A DNA stretch of 64,000 nt from Terriglobia bacterium. Lineage in GTDB: Bacteria > Acidobacteriota > Terriglobia > Bryobacterales > UBA6623. Below, piece after piece: positions 18,111 through 27,349 of the stretch (its first letter is position 1; every line of letters begins with the position of its first letter). The stretch covers positions 276,228 through 340,227 of the forward strand of contig VXMF01000030.1 of NCBI GenBank assembly GCA_009841225.1, read 5' to 3'. Below the pieces are notes generated by a model. It was not told the origin of the DNA. It made no database searches and saw only the letters and a program-made list of their open reading frames with translations. Made by a program: the position numbers and the translations under genes.

Positions 18111-18476
18111 CGCGAGGGGCCACCGAGCCACGTGGTCACTCGCGCACAGATGAGCAGCGCGGGTCACCCGCTGCTGGAGACCCCGGCCGTGGGACAGCGA
18201 GCCTTAGCGCCGGGATCGCTCCGAGAGACAATGGGGCACCTGCCGAGGCAACCGCTCAATCGATGCTCACCTACCGCTCAAGACGTGCAACCTCGTCGTC
18301 TACATACTTGCCGATTTCCCGCCAGAACACCGGCAAACCCGCATAGGGTTGGTACTCTTCGAACTCATGGACCTTGCGTCTGCCGACGCCGGGGACTAGG
18401 CAGACCTCCTAGTCAGTCGTATCGTTCAGTTCAACGGGAGAAACAAGCGCGAGTACAGCGTGTCGTGAGGCTCCGC
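18111..18476. other. 366-bp intergenic interval, nothing recognised
   Basis: Convergent interval between the PhoD-like gene and the ankyrin gene. I see no coding frame with family features, no clear terminator hairpin with a T-run and no repeats. Confidence 0.5.
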
Positions 18477-20030
18477 CTAATAGGCCTGCTTTGCCGGCGT
18501 GGTGACAGCTACGATTTCCGGCACCGGCACGCCGGCGGCGACCATCACCTCTCGGATGGCAGCCTCGGCCACGGGGTGGGGACGGATCGTGCGCTTCCCT
18601 TGGTATCCAGCTGCCAGCGCCAGCGGAGTCGAGCCGAACGCGTTGTCCCGATTCCAAACACTGATGTCCGCGCCCCTCGCCGCCAGCAGCTTGATAGGCG
18701 CGCTCCTGTCCCTGTATGCAGAGTGGTGCATCGCCGTCTCGCCACTCTTGCTTACGGCATCGATATCGATCCCTAGCGCGAGCAGCATGTCGATCCCTTC
18801 GACAACCTCTGCTTCGCTGCCCGTACGCGCTCCCAGCAGCATCAGGGCATTGTTACCGTTCCGGTCCGTGAGCAACGGATCCGCGCCCAATTCGACAAGA
18901 GTCCGCATGAATGCAAGATCGGCCGTGTGGGCAGCGGCCAAGAACGCGGTCGGCCCGTACACTTGGGTGCCTAGGTTCAGCAGACCCGGCCCGGTCAGGC
19001 TCGCGTTGAGGTTCGCGCCATGGGCGGCCAGCCTGCGGACCAAGTCAAGACTTGTCAGGCCGCCGGTAGGCCTTGGGGGCGGGTTGGCATCGCCCAGAGC
19101 CACCCGCCGCGCGTTCGTGATCGCGTGCAGCGGGGTGTAGCCGACCGGATCGGCCGCATTGGGATCGGCACCGGCTTCCAATAGGTAGTCCGCCAGTCCG
19201 AAATGGCCGTTCTCTATCGCCACATGGAGGGCGGTCGAGTTCGCGCGGAGCCTGGCGATATAGCCGCGGTGGCGCCATTCCTTGCTCGGCTCGATCCGCT
19301 GTTTCACATCGGCACCGGCATCCACCAGCGTCTCGACAACATCCAGATGCCCCGCCCTGACCGCAAACAGGAGCGGGGTGAAGCCAGATTCCAACCTTCG
19401 CCGAAAGTCGGCGCCGAACTCGATCAGCTCCGCCACGACCTCGGCATGGCCCTCCGAAGCCGCCCAAACCAGCGCGGTCTGTTCGGACTTCAGCTTGAAG
19501 TCGAATATGGAGGGATCTTCCATCCGCCGCAGGAACGCGTTCGCCCCCGCGCCCTCCTGTCGCCCCATCCCCAGCACAGTCGCGTGCGGATCGGCACCGC
19601 GAACCAAGAGCGCCTTCACCGGTGCGAGCCTGCCCGTCCGCGATGCGGTCATCAGCGCGGTCTCACCGCCCGGCAGGGCCGTGTTCGGATCCGCTCCCGC
19701 CTCTAGTAGCAGCCCAACCACGGGACCGCTGCCATTGATGCAGGCGATGGTCAGCGGCGTCACGCCGTAGCGGTTCGCAACGCTCGCATCGGCGCCAGCC
19801 TTCAGCAGCAGTGAGGCAACCGCCGGGTCGTCATGGCGGGCGGCCCAGTGCAGGGCCGTCATGCCATCCACCTGAGCCGCGTTGACGTCGGCGGAGGCGT
19901 CGAGCAGTGCGTGCAGAGCCTGGCGGTCCAACGCCTGAACAGCGTCGGCCAACGGAGCTTCCGCCCCTTGCACCGCGCCGGCCGCGGCCAGGCAGGCCGC
20001 CACCCAGACCCCGGCGCTGCCTCGCAACAT
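18477..20030 (-). CDS. exported ankyrin-repeat protein
   Basis: A 517-residue protein with a signal peptide (MLRGSAGVWVAACLAAAGA) and about ten ankyrin repeats of the pattern G-TPL-A-xxGH--VV--LL-AGAD-N. Examples begin DGMTALHWAARHDDPAVASL and YGVTPLTIACINGSG. Ankyrin arrays bind proteins; no catalytic domain is seen. The ATG at 20030 puts the signal peptide at the N-terminus, and the gene follows the DUF1552 gene by 22 bp. The trio DUF1592, DUF1552 and ankyrin recurs in Acidobacteriota and relatives, but its function is unknown. Confidence 0.9.
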   Translation of the reverse strand: MLRGSAGVWVAACLAAAGAVQGAEAPLADAVQALDRQALHALLDASADVNAAQVDGMTALHWAARHDDPAVASLLLKAGADASVANRYGVTPLTIACINGSGPVVGLLLEAGADPNTALPGGETALMTASRTGRLAPVKALLVRGADPHATVLGMGRQEGAGANAFLRRMEDPSIFDFKLKSEQTALVWAASEGHAEVVAELIEFGADFRRRLESGFTPLLFAVRAGHLDVVETLVDAGADVKQRIEPSKEWRHRGYIARLRANSTALHVAIENGHFGLADYLLEAGADPNAADPVGYTPLHAITNARRVALGDANPPPRPTGGLTSLDLVRRLAAHGANLNASLTGPGLLNLGTQVYGPTAFLAAAHTADLAFMRTLVELGADPLLTDRNGNNALMLLGARTGSEAEVVEGIDMLLALGIDIDAVSKSGETAMHHSAYRDRSAPIKLLAARGADISVWNRDNAFGSTPLALAAGYQGKRTIRPHPVAEAAIREVMVAAGVPVPEIVAVTTPAKQAY

Positions 20031-20052
20031 GGCTCGTACCCGCCCGGCGCAG

Positions 20053-21384
20053 CTAGATCGACAGGAGTTCGTCAACCTTGCCCATGCTGTCGGCGAATGA
20101 ATCCATGCGGACACCCGCCTTCTCCAGCAGCGTCAGGTGCAGGTTGGCTAACGGCGTCTGCTCCGCGTAGCGGATGTGACGGCCTCCCTTCATCGTGCCC
20201 GCTCCGCCGCCGGCGACCAATATCGGCAGATTGATGTGATCGTGCTTGTTGGGATCGCCCATGCCGCTGCCGTACATGTACATGGAATGGTCGAGCAGCG
20301 TGCCATCGCCGTCGGGCGTGGACTTCAGCCTGTCGACCAGATACGCGAACAGCGACACATGGTACTCGTTGATCTTGGCCATCTTGGCGACCATCTCGGG
20401 GTTGTTGCCGTGGTGGGTCAACGGGTGGTGCGGCTCGGACACTCCGATCTCGTGGTAGCTCCGCGTGCTCCCTTCGCGCGCCAGTTGGAAAGTGATCACC
20501 CTAGTGATGTCGGCCTGCAGCGCCAGCACCTGGAGATCGAACATCAGCCGCGCATGGTCGGCATAGGCCGCCGGGACGCCGATCGGCCGATCGATGTCCG
20601 GGCGAGGGCCGTTCGCCACGCCCGCTTCGGCGATCTGGATGCGGCGCTCGACCTCCCTCACGCTGTCCAAGTACTGCTCCACCTTGGCGCGGTCACCCGC
20701 GCCCAGTTCGCCCTGCAGGCGCGAGATGTCGCTCTTGACGCGGTCCAGCAGGCTGGCCTTCTTCTTCAGCGTCTTGGCACGCTGTTCCGGGCTGCCCTCT
20801 CCGAACAGGCGTCCGAAGACGTTGCGCGGCCGCGCCTCGTAGGGCAGCGGCGTGGTCGGCGAAGACCACGAGAGGCTGTTCTGGTAGACACAGGCGAACC
20901 CGTCGTCGCACTGGCCCACGATCTCGAGCAAGTCCATGCCCAGCTCAAGCGACGGAAGTTGCGTGTCTTGGCCGATGTGCTTGGCTGCCACCTGATCGAC
21001 CGTGGTGCCGAGGTAGTAGTCGCTGCTCTCGGTCAGCTTCGCCTTCGCGCAGCTGAGGTAGGCGGAATTGGAGGTGGCGTGAGTGCCGGGATAGGCGTTC
21101 TTCAACGCCATCTTGGTCAGGACCGTGAGCTGGTCCTTGTGCGGCTCCAGGGGGCGCAGGATCGGCGACAGCTGCTCGAGCGTGTCTTCGCCAGGAGGGG
21201 TCCAGCGGTTGGTGTCCGATCCCATCGGGATGAACACGTAGCCGAGCCGGCGCACGGGACGGGCAGGCGTCGCCCTCGCGGCCGTAAGTGCTGGCACCAT
21301 GGCGTCCAGCAGGGGCAGGGCGACGGCGGCACCAATGCCCCGCAGCAAGGTGCGGCGCGGCAGCGCCTTCTTGGTGACGATCAT
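20053..21384 (-). CDS. DUF1552 protein with Tat-type signal
   Basis: A 443-residue protein whose N-terminus (RRTLLRGIGAAVALPLLDA) fits a twin-arginine export signal. The body matches the DUF1552 family (LGYVFIPMGSDTNRW, then SMYMYGSGMGDPNKHDHINL near the C-terminus). DUF1552 resembles sulfatase/DUF1501-type secreted proteins of unknown activity. Its ATG overlaps the stop of the DUF1592 gene by 4 bp, showing translational coupling. Folded export by Tat suggests a bound cofactor or metal. Confidence 0.9.
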   Translation of the reverse strand: MIVTKKALPRRTLLRGIGAAVALPLLDAMVPALTAARATPARPVRRLGYVFIPMGSDTNRWTPPGEDTLEQLSPILRPLEPHKDQLTVLTKMALKNAYPGTHATSNSAYLSCAKAKLTESSDYYLGTTVDQVAAKHIGQDTQLPSLELGMDLLEIVGQCDDGFACVYQNSLSWSSPTTPLPYEARPRNVFGRLFGEGSPEQRAKTLKKKASLLDRVKSDISRLQGELGAGDRAKVEQYLDSVREVERRIQIAEAGVANGPRPDIDRPIGVPAAYADHARLMFDLQVLALQADITRVITFQLAREGSTRSYHEIGVSEPHHPLTHHGNNPEMVAKMAKINEYHVSLFAYLVDRLKSTPDGDGTLLDHSMYMYGSGMGDPNKHDHINLPILVAGGGAGTMKGGRHIRYAEQTPLANLHLTLLEKAGVRMDSFADSMGKVDELLSI

Positions 21385-23810
21385 CTCGACCTCCTCATCT
21401 GGAACGGCTCGCTGCGAACGACGCCAAGCACAACCGACGAGAACCGGAACTCGTCCGCACGCGCGTCGCGCACGATCTTGCGGACAGCCGGTGCGTCGCT
21501 ATGCTCGACCACTCTACCTAGAGAATACGTCAGCAGCTTCGAGGCTAGCGCTCCCACAAACGATTCCGGGCGGTCCAACAGGGCTTTTTCTAGTCCCAAG
21601 ACGCCTTCGAAGCTCGTTCCGCCGGGAAAACTGCCCGTTGCGTCGATCGGCCGACCACCCTCGGAATCGCGCCACCGGCCGACCGCGTCGTAGTTCTCCA
21701 GCGCGAATCCTACTGGGTCCATCAGGCTGTGGCAGCTGGCGCAAGCCGGGTTGGCGCGGTGCTCCAGCAGGCGCTCTCGCACGGAGAGACTGCCGCTGAT
21801 GGTCTTGTCTTCAAGCGCCGGCACGTCCGCCGGCGGGGGCGGGGGTGGGGCGCCCAGCAGGTTTTCCAGCACCCAATGCCCTCGGATCACCGGCGACGTC
21901 CGGGTGTTATACGAGGTCACGGCCAAGATGCTCCCATGTCGGAGCAAGCCGCCCCGCCGACTATCGTCGTCCAGCTCAACGCGCCGAAACCACGATCCGT
22001 AGACATGAGGAATCCCGTAATGCTTGGCCAGACGCTCGTTGACAAACGTGTAGTCAGCCGAGAGCAGGTCCAGCACGCTGCGATCCTGCTTGATCACGCT
22101 CTCGAAGAACAGCTCGGTCTCGCGGCGCATCGCCTGGCGCAGGTTGTCGTCGAAGTTCGGGAACAGGCGCATGTCAGGCGTAACCGACTCGAGATTCCGC
22201 AAGTGCAGCCACTGCGCGGCGAAGTTCGTCAGCAGCGCCTGCGAGCGACGGTCCGCCAGCATGCGGCGCACCTGCCGCTCCAAGCCTTCCGGCTGGGTCA
22301 GGTCCCCGCGCAGCGCAGCGGCAAGGAGCTCCTCGTCGGGAATGCTGCTCCACAGGAAGAACGAAAGCCGCGATGCCAGCTCGGCCGGGCTGATCCGATA
22401 CGGGGTGCCGGCGGGCAAGCCCGGGGGGTCGCGCTCGACGCGGAACAGGAATTCCGGGCTGACCAAGATCGCGGCCAAGGCCATCTCAATTCCAGCCTCG
22501 AACCCGTCGGCGGCGCGGCCGCGCCGGTAGAATTCCATCGGGCTGTCAAAGTCCTCTTCCGAGAGTTCACGTCGGAAAGCCTGGCGCATCAGGCTGGCGA
22601 CGATGCGCATCGCACAGCTTTCGTCTTCCCCGGCACCGTCAGGGCGGCATACGAAGATTCGGTCGCGGCTGGGCGTATGGCCGGGACCTCGAGGATTGTA
22701 CGGCCCGGCGATGGAGACTTCGTAGACCGCCGCTTGGACCCTGGGGTGGCGATAGACGTTGTAGTGCGCCCGATACGGCTCGCGGTCGGTCTCGAGCACG
22801 CTCCAGGGTCGCTGGAGGAACGTGACCCCAATCTGGCGCGGTCCAGCTTGCACCGGAACGCGGGCCGTGAGATGCGTGTCAACGGCCACGTGGTTGCCGA
22901 CGTGGCGCGGGGGGACAACCTCGAACAACTTGACACGCCTCTGGTCCAGCAGCAATTCGACCTGGTGGGTCTGGCGCAAGCCCTCCACCTGCTCGTCGCG
23001 GTCGCGGGCTAGCCGGATGACGATCTCGTACTCGGCATCCAGGGGAAAGTAGTGGCTGAAGAGCGTGCCCCCGCGGGTGCCGAGCGGCAGCCCGTCAACA
23101 TGCCATTCTTGAGTGACGTCGGGCTTGATATTGACCCTCTCGACCTCGAGCGCGGGCACTGGCCTGCCCACCGCAAGGCGGGAGATCTTGTCCGCGACCT
23201 GCACGTAGCTCTCCAGCAGCGCGGGCGAGAGATCTCCGACCGTAATGTTGTCGAAGCCCGAACTGGACTCGTCTCGTGGCAGCAGCGAGGACAAGTCCAA
23301 CTCAATCCCGAGCAAGTCCCGGATCGCGTTCTGGTACTCGGTGCGCGTCAGCCGGCGGAAGGTATCAGTGCGGCCAGGATCGGGACGGACGGCGGCGGCT
23401 TCATCCAGCGCCGCCGCCAACGAGCGCACGACGTCGTCGTAGGTCGACTCGTCTGGCCGCGTGGCGCCAAGGGGTGGCATTTGGCGGCTGCGAAGCTTGC
23501 CGACCACCCGCTCCCAAAGCGCCGCATTTTCCGGGACTGGCCGTAGCGCGGCCGCATCGAGTGCGAGACCAGCGGTGGCCACGTCTTCGTTGTGGCAGGC
23601 CGTGCAGTACTGGCCTACGAACCGTTGGTGGGGATCGCTCCGCTGTGCATGGAGCGCACAGAGCACTCCGTAGGCAGCAAGCAGGCACGCCAGCCGGCCA
23701 GCGCAAGGCGAGGATCGAACTAAGGTTCTCGTGGGCCGCCCCCGGCAAGTTGAGGCTAACAAAGGCAGCCGATCAACGCAACTGCAGTCCGCGCCTTGGG
23801 CGCGCGACAT
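21381..23810 (-). CDS. DUF1587/1595/1592/1588/1585 multi-domain cytochrome-like protein
   Basis: An 809-residue exported protein of the large Planctomycete/Acidobacteriota family. After a hydrophobic segment (about 38-54) comes a heme c site CTACH. The order then is DUF1587 (FRRLTRTEYQNAIRDLLGI), a carbohydrate-binding-like middle, DUF1595, DUF1592 (LASRLSFFLWSSIPDEELL), DUF1588 with a second CxxCH (CASCHSLMDP) and DUF1585 at the C-terminus. The N-terminal 35 residues before the signal are atypical, so the start may lie downstream at a non-ATG codon. It is first in the trio with DUF1552 and ankyrin genes. Proposed roles in polymer oxidation are unproven. Confidence 0.88.
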   Translation of the reverse strand: MSRAQGADCSCVDRLPLLASTCRGRPTRTLVRSSPCAGRLACLLAAYGVLCALHAQRSDPHQRFVGQYCTACHNEDVATAGLALDAAALRPVPENAALWERVVGKLRSRQMPPLGATRPDESTYDDVVRSLAAALDEAAAVRPDPGRTDTFRRLTRTEYQNAIRDLLGIELDLSSLLPRDESSSGFDNITVGDLSPALLESYVQVADKISRLAVGRPVPALEVERVNIKPDVTQEWHVDGLPLGTRGGTLFSHYFPLDAEYEIVIRLARDRDEQVEGLRQTHQVELLLDQRRVKLFEVVPPRHVGNHVAVDTHLTARVPVQAGPRQIGVTFLQRPWSVLETDREPYRAHYNVYRHPRVQAAVYEVSIAGPYNPRGPGHTPSRDRIFVCRPDGAGEDESCAMRIVASLMRQAFRRELSEEDFDSPMEFYRRGRAADGFEAGIEMALAAILVSPEFLFRVERDPPGLPAGTPYRISPAELASRLSFFLWSSIPDEELLAAALRGDLTQPEGLERQVRRMLADRRSQALLTNFAAQWLHLRNLESVTPDMRLFPNFDDNLRQAMRRETELFFESVIKQDRSVLDLLSADYTFVNERLAKHYGIPHVYGSWFRRVELDDDSRRGGLLRHGSILAVTSYNTRTSPVIRGHWVLENLLGAPPPPPPADVPALEDKTISGSLSVRERLLEHRANPACASCHSLMDPVGFALENYDAVGRWRDSEGGRPIDATGSFPGGTSFEGVLGLEKALLDRPESFVGALASKLLTYSLGRVVEHSDAPAVRKIVRDARADEFRFSSVVLGVVRSEPFQMRRSR

Positions 23811-23997
23811 CTCTGTGCATACGGCGCCGCACTTCTGGTCAGGCCTGTGCTATCTGAGGTCGTGCACCCACTCTGTACAAGGTCACCCTCCTTGGATCGG
23901 CACGGACATGCCCGGTGTGATTCTGAGCGCGATAGACGGCAGCTGGGGAGACAGTGTCGCTTGGAAGCTTCCCGTCGCCCGATTTACCCGAGCCTGG

Positions 23998-26900
23998 CTA
24001 GAACGTCAGGCGAAGACTGAACTGGAACTGTCGCGGATCGAATGCCGATGCGAACGAGAACGGTTCAGTGACGGGGCCTCGGCGACCGACGAGCTCTTCC
24101 GGCAGGTCCTCAATGGCGACATTGCCGACCACGCCGTTCACGCCGCGGAAGTTCGTGTGGTTCAGAACGTTGAAGGCCTCGCCCACCGCCTGCAGGCTAA
24201 CGCCTTCCCGCAGCACGAACGACCGCGCCAGGCGCATGTCGAAACCGAAGTAGCTCGGTCCCGTGCCGACATTGCGCCCGAGCCCCCACGGACGATGCGT
24301 GTCAGTGTGGCGATCGCCGATCGTGTCGACACCTGCGTTGAGGTTGAAGGGCGCGCCGGACCGGGCGATGACGATCCCGGAAACGGTGAAGTCAGCCAGC
24401 AGGTTGCGCGCAGCGCCCCTGCCTCTGGCGGCCTTCCATGGAGACTGCGCCACCGCGTGGGCGACAAACCGGTGCCCGCGGTGATAATCCGATAGGGCGA
24501 GCTCATTGCGAGCGTCCCATTGGAGGTGTGGCTCGAACGCGGAATTGTAGTCGGTGTTCTCGTCGATCGTCTTGCTCCAAGTGTGGTGCGCGGATAGGGT
24601 GAAGCCCCGCGTGAATCGCTTCTCGAGCTGCACGATCATGGCGTGATAGTACGACCTACCCCAGCTCCCATAAACGTTGTCTTGGAGAATGAGGGGGTTC
24701 CGGAAGCCTACGATCGGCCGCCCAGCTTCGTTGGTCCCCGCCTGGAAGACATTTACGTCGAGGGGCCGCATGATGTGAAGGCCACGGTTGTAGTTGTAGC
24801 CGACAGACAACGAATAGTCAGCGATCTGCCGCTGGATTTCGAAACTTCCCTGCTGGGAGTAGGGGTTGACCGTGTCCTTGGCGAGTCGGAATCCGACGCG
24901 GAACGGATAGCCCGGGCCGGCATCGACGCCGTGGACCAGCAAGTCCTCCCGGCGAATCTCTCGCTGGCCGATGACCCCTCTTGCCCGCAGCGTCTGGTAG
25001 ATCTCCGCGGAGCTCACTGGCTGGCCCGTCAGAGTGCTGCGAATGCCCGGCAACCCCGTCAGGGGGATGAACACCTGGAAGATCTGCTGCTTTTCGCCGA
25101 GCAGATCGTTGACATATGAGATCTGGCCCTCGATTCGGGCATAGAAGAGCCCGTACCCGCCGCGCACGACGGTCTTCGGATCAGGACTCCAAGCGAACCC
25201 GGCCCGCGGTGCCAGGTTGTTGTTGTCGCGCGGAAACCGGGTCTTGAACTCGAGTTCGTGACGCAGGCCGAAGGTCAGCAGGAACTTCGGGGTTATCCGC
25301 ACCGCATCCTCGAAGTAGTAGTTCGTGCGGTTCGTCCAGCCCAGCCAGTACGGATTGCCGAAGCCCTGCTGGTATACGGTCGGCAGCCCTAGGGCGTAGG
25401 CCTGCAGGGCCGAGATCGGCGCGTCTACCGCACCCGCGAGCGGGCCTAGGCCGGAAGCTTCGAGAGCGCCCTTGATCAGCCCGGACGTTCCAGTTCCGGC
25501 GGCGCTGTCGATGACGCTGGCAAGAGGCACCGCCTCTCCGAAGATGAATCGGCCGCTTAGGAACGTCTCGGACCGTACCCAGTTGCGGACCGGGTTGATG
25601 TCCGCCCCGAACTTCAGCGTCTGGCGCCCAGTGACGCGGATGAAGTTCTGCCGCGCCTGGTAGACGCGCTCGACACCGCGGATAGGAAGGAAGAAGTCCC
25701 TGCCGAAGTTGCCGAATCCGGCGATCTCGATGGACGGGCCGTTGGGTTCGTAGGGTGTCGAGCCCGAATCCTGATAGGAAAAGCCCAGCCGTGTCTCGCT
25801 AACCCACTTGGGGCTGATCACAAACGTATCGCCGAGCGCTAGGGAAAACTCGTCCAGACTCTGGAATGAGCCGCGGTTGCGCGCGTTCAGATCGCCGAAC
25901 GATGTGCTGTCGCTGTCTCGCCCAGTCCAGTTCCCGCGGAAAAACACGTTGTGACCATCGCGCAAGGTGTGGTCTATTCTTGCCAGGATCTGCTGCCGTT
26001 CTTCCGAGAACGGAAAGACTCCGCTGTTTTCCTCGAAAAGAGGCACGACGCCGGGATGGTTGGCCGGCACGAGCGCTGCGGCGAGCTGACCCACCAGTGG
26101 TCGTAGCGGGGCCGGCCCGGCAGCGCCCAGCACATTGACCAAGTCTTGCTGGGATTCCGTCAAGGAAGTCAGGAAGGACCTGTCAGAGAGCAAGGGAACG
26201 ATCTGGGACTCGTGGCGGTCCAGCCGCTCGTAGGTGACCGAGTAGAACGTCTCGTTGCGTTCGATCGGCCCCCCAATCGAAGCTCCGCTCTGCGCTCGGG
26301 TGTACGCGCTCTTGCCCGGATCGAAATAGTTCCGGGCCTGAAACCGACGGTTGCGCAAGAGGCCGAACAGGGATCCGTGGACCTCGTTGGTACCGCTTCT
26401 TGTCACAATATTGATCGCGCCGCCAGGCGCCCCGCCCTGCTCGGTCGAGAACGAGTTTCTGTTGACCTGAAACTCGTAAACTGCTTCCTGGCTGATCTGG
26501 GATCGCACGCCTCCCACGATCGAGACGTTGTCAAGACCGTCGATCATGAACGTATTGCCGCGGCCGTTCGTGCCGCCGATGCCAAGCCCGGAGCTGCCCG
26601 TCGTAGGGATACGGCGGTCCGTTGCGTTGCCGACGTAGGCCGTGTCCACCACGCCCGGTGTCAGCAGTCCCAGCGAGAGGTAGTCCCTGCGATTGATGGG
26701 AAGGTTCTGGATGCGCACCGAGTCGATGTGGTTGGACTGCTGCACCCTCTGAGGCTCGATTGCGGACCGCACCGATTCGCTGGACACGACGACGCTTTCT
26801 TCGGCCGCAGCCACTGTGAGCCGCGGAGAGACGGTGGCGGTCTCTCCGATGCGAACCTCGACGCCATCGACTGAAAGCGGAGCGAAGTCCGCCGCTTGGA

Positions 26901-27198
26901 ACCTCAGCGTATAGGTTCCCGGATCGACGTATCGAAACGAGTATTCGCCGGCCTCTGTTGTCTCCGACCCCCTGCGGATGCCGCGGTTCTCTTCGAGAGC
27001 GGTGACGGCGGCTCCGGGAATAACCGCACCTGTCTCGTCGTAAACGAAGCCACCGATGCTTCCTGTGTCCGTCTGGCCGTTGAGCGCTACGCAGCAAGCG
27101 ATTCCGGCCGCCAGACGAAAGGCGATTCGGAGCGCTTCAGAGGAATCGGGGAAAAGGCTGTAAGACAGAACCGCCTCCTGCGCCAACGAAGGGATCAT
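23998..27198 (-). CDS. TonB-dependent receptor with N-terminal carboxypeptidase-regulatory domain
   Basis: Outer-membrane beta-barrel of the Oar-like type abundant in Acidobacteriota, 1066 residues. Order: signal peptide (to about 40), a carboxypeptidase-regulatory-like domain (SIGGFVYDETGAVIPGAAVT), a plug (LPINRRDYLSLGLLTPGVVDT, then INIVTRSGTNEVHGSLFG) and a barrel ending in the phenylalanine-terminated strand SLRLTF. Such receptors import large nutrients using TonB energy; the ligand is unknown. The GntP permease gene lies 151 bp upstream on the same strand, so the two may be co-expressed. Confidence 0.93.
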   Translation of the reverse strand: MIPSLAQEAVLSYSLFPDSSEALRIAFRLAAGIACCVALNGQTDTGSIGGFVYDETGAVIPGAAVTALEENRGIRRGSETTEAGEYSFRYVDPGTYTLRFQAADFAPLSVDGVEVRIGETATVSPRLTVAAAEESVVVSSESVRSAIEPQRVQQSNHIDSVRIQNLPINRRDYLSLGLLTPGVVDTAYVGNATDRRIPTTGSSGLGIGGTNGRGNTFMIDGLDNVSIVGGVRSQISQEAVYEFQVNRNSFSTEQGGAPGGAINIVTRSGTNEVHGSLFGLLRNRRFQARNYFDPGKSAYTRAQSGASIGGPIERNETFYSVTYERLDRHESQIVPLLSDRSFLTSLTESQQDLVNVLGAAGPAPLRPLVGQLAAALVPANHPGVVPLFEENSGVFPFSEERQQILARIDHTLRDGHNVFFRGNWTGRDSDSTSFGDLNARNRGSFQSLDEFSLALGDTFVISPKWVSETRLGFSYQDSGSTPYEPNGPSIEIAGFGNFGRDFFLPIRGVERVYQARQNFIRVTGRQTLKFGADINPVRNWVRSETFLSGRFIFGEAVPLASVIDSAAGTGTSGLIKGALEASGLGPLAGAVDAPISALQAYALGLPTVYQQGFGNPYWLGWTNRTNYYFEDAVRITPKFLLTFGLRHELEFKTRFPRDNNNLAPRAGFAWSPDPKTVVRGGYGLFYARIEGQISYVNDLLGEKQQIFQVFIPLTGLPGIRSTLTGQPVSSAEIYQTLRARGVIGQREIRREDLLVHGVDAGPGYPFRVGFRLAKDTVNPYSQQGSFEIQRQIADYSLSVGYNYNRGLHIMRPLDVNVFQAGTNEAGRPIVGFRNPLILQDNVYGSWGRSYYHAMIVQLEKRFTRGFTLSAHHTWSKTIDENTDYNSAFEPHLQWDARNELALSDYHRGHRFVAHAVAQSPWKAARGRGAARNLLADFTVSGIVIARSGAPFNLNAGVDTIGDRHTDTHRPWGLGRNVGTGPSYFGFDMRLARSFVLREGVSLQAVGEAFNVLNHTNFRGVNGVVGNVAIEDLPEELVGRRGPVTEPFSFASAFDPRQFQFSLRLTF

Positions 27199-27349
27199 AT
27201 CAGCAAAATGGGAGCGCAGATCCCGTCGTGACGCTCTTCAATGCATGCAGGCCGAGATGATCGCTAGCCGATCTACTGGAAGCGGCGGAAGGCGCCATCT
27301 TGGCAGAACTACGAGGCCGCCACCGGAGGGACCGAATGGAGGCTTCGGC

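Noticed and set aside
20176..23012. Plus-strand frames of 505 codons (20176-21693) and 427 codons (21729-23012)
   Set aside because: Antisense shadows of the DUF1552 and DUF1592 genes, without recognisable domains.
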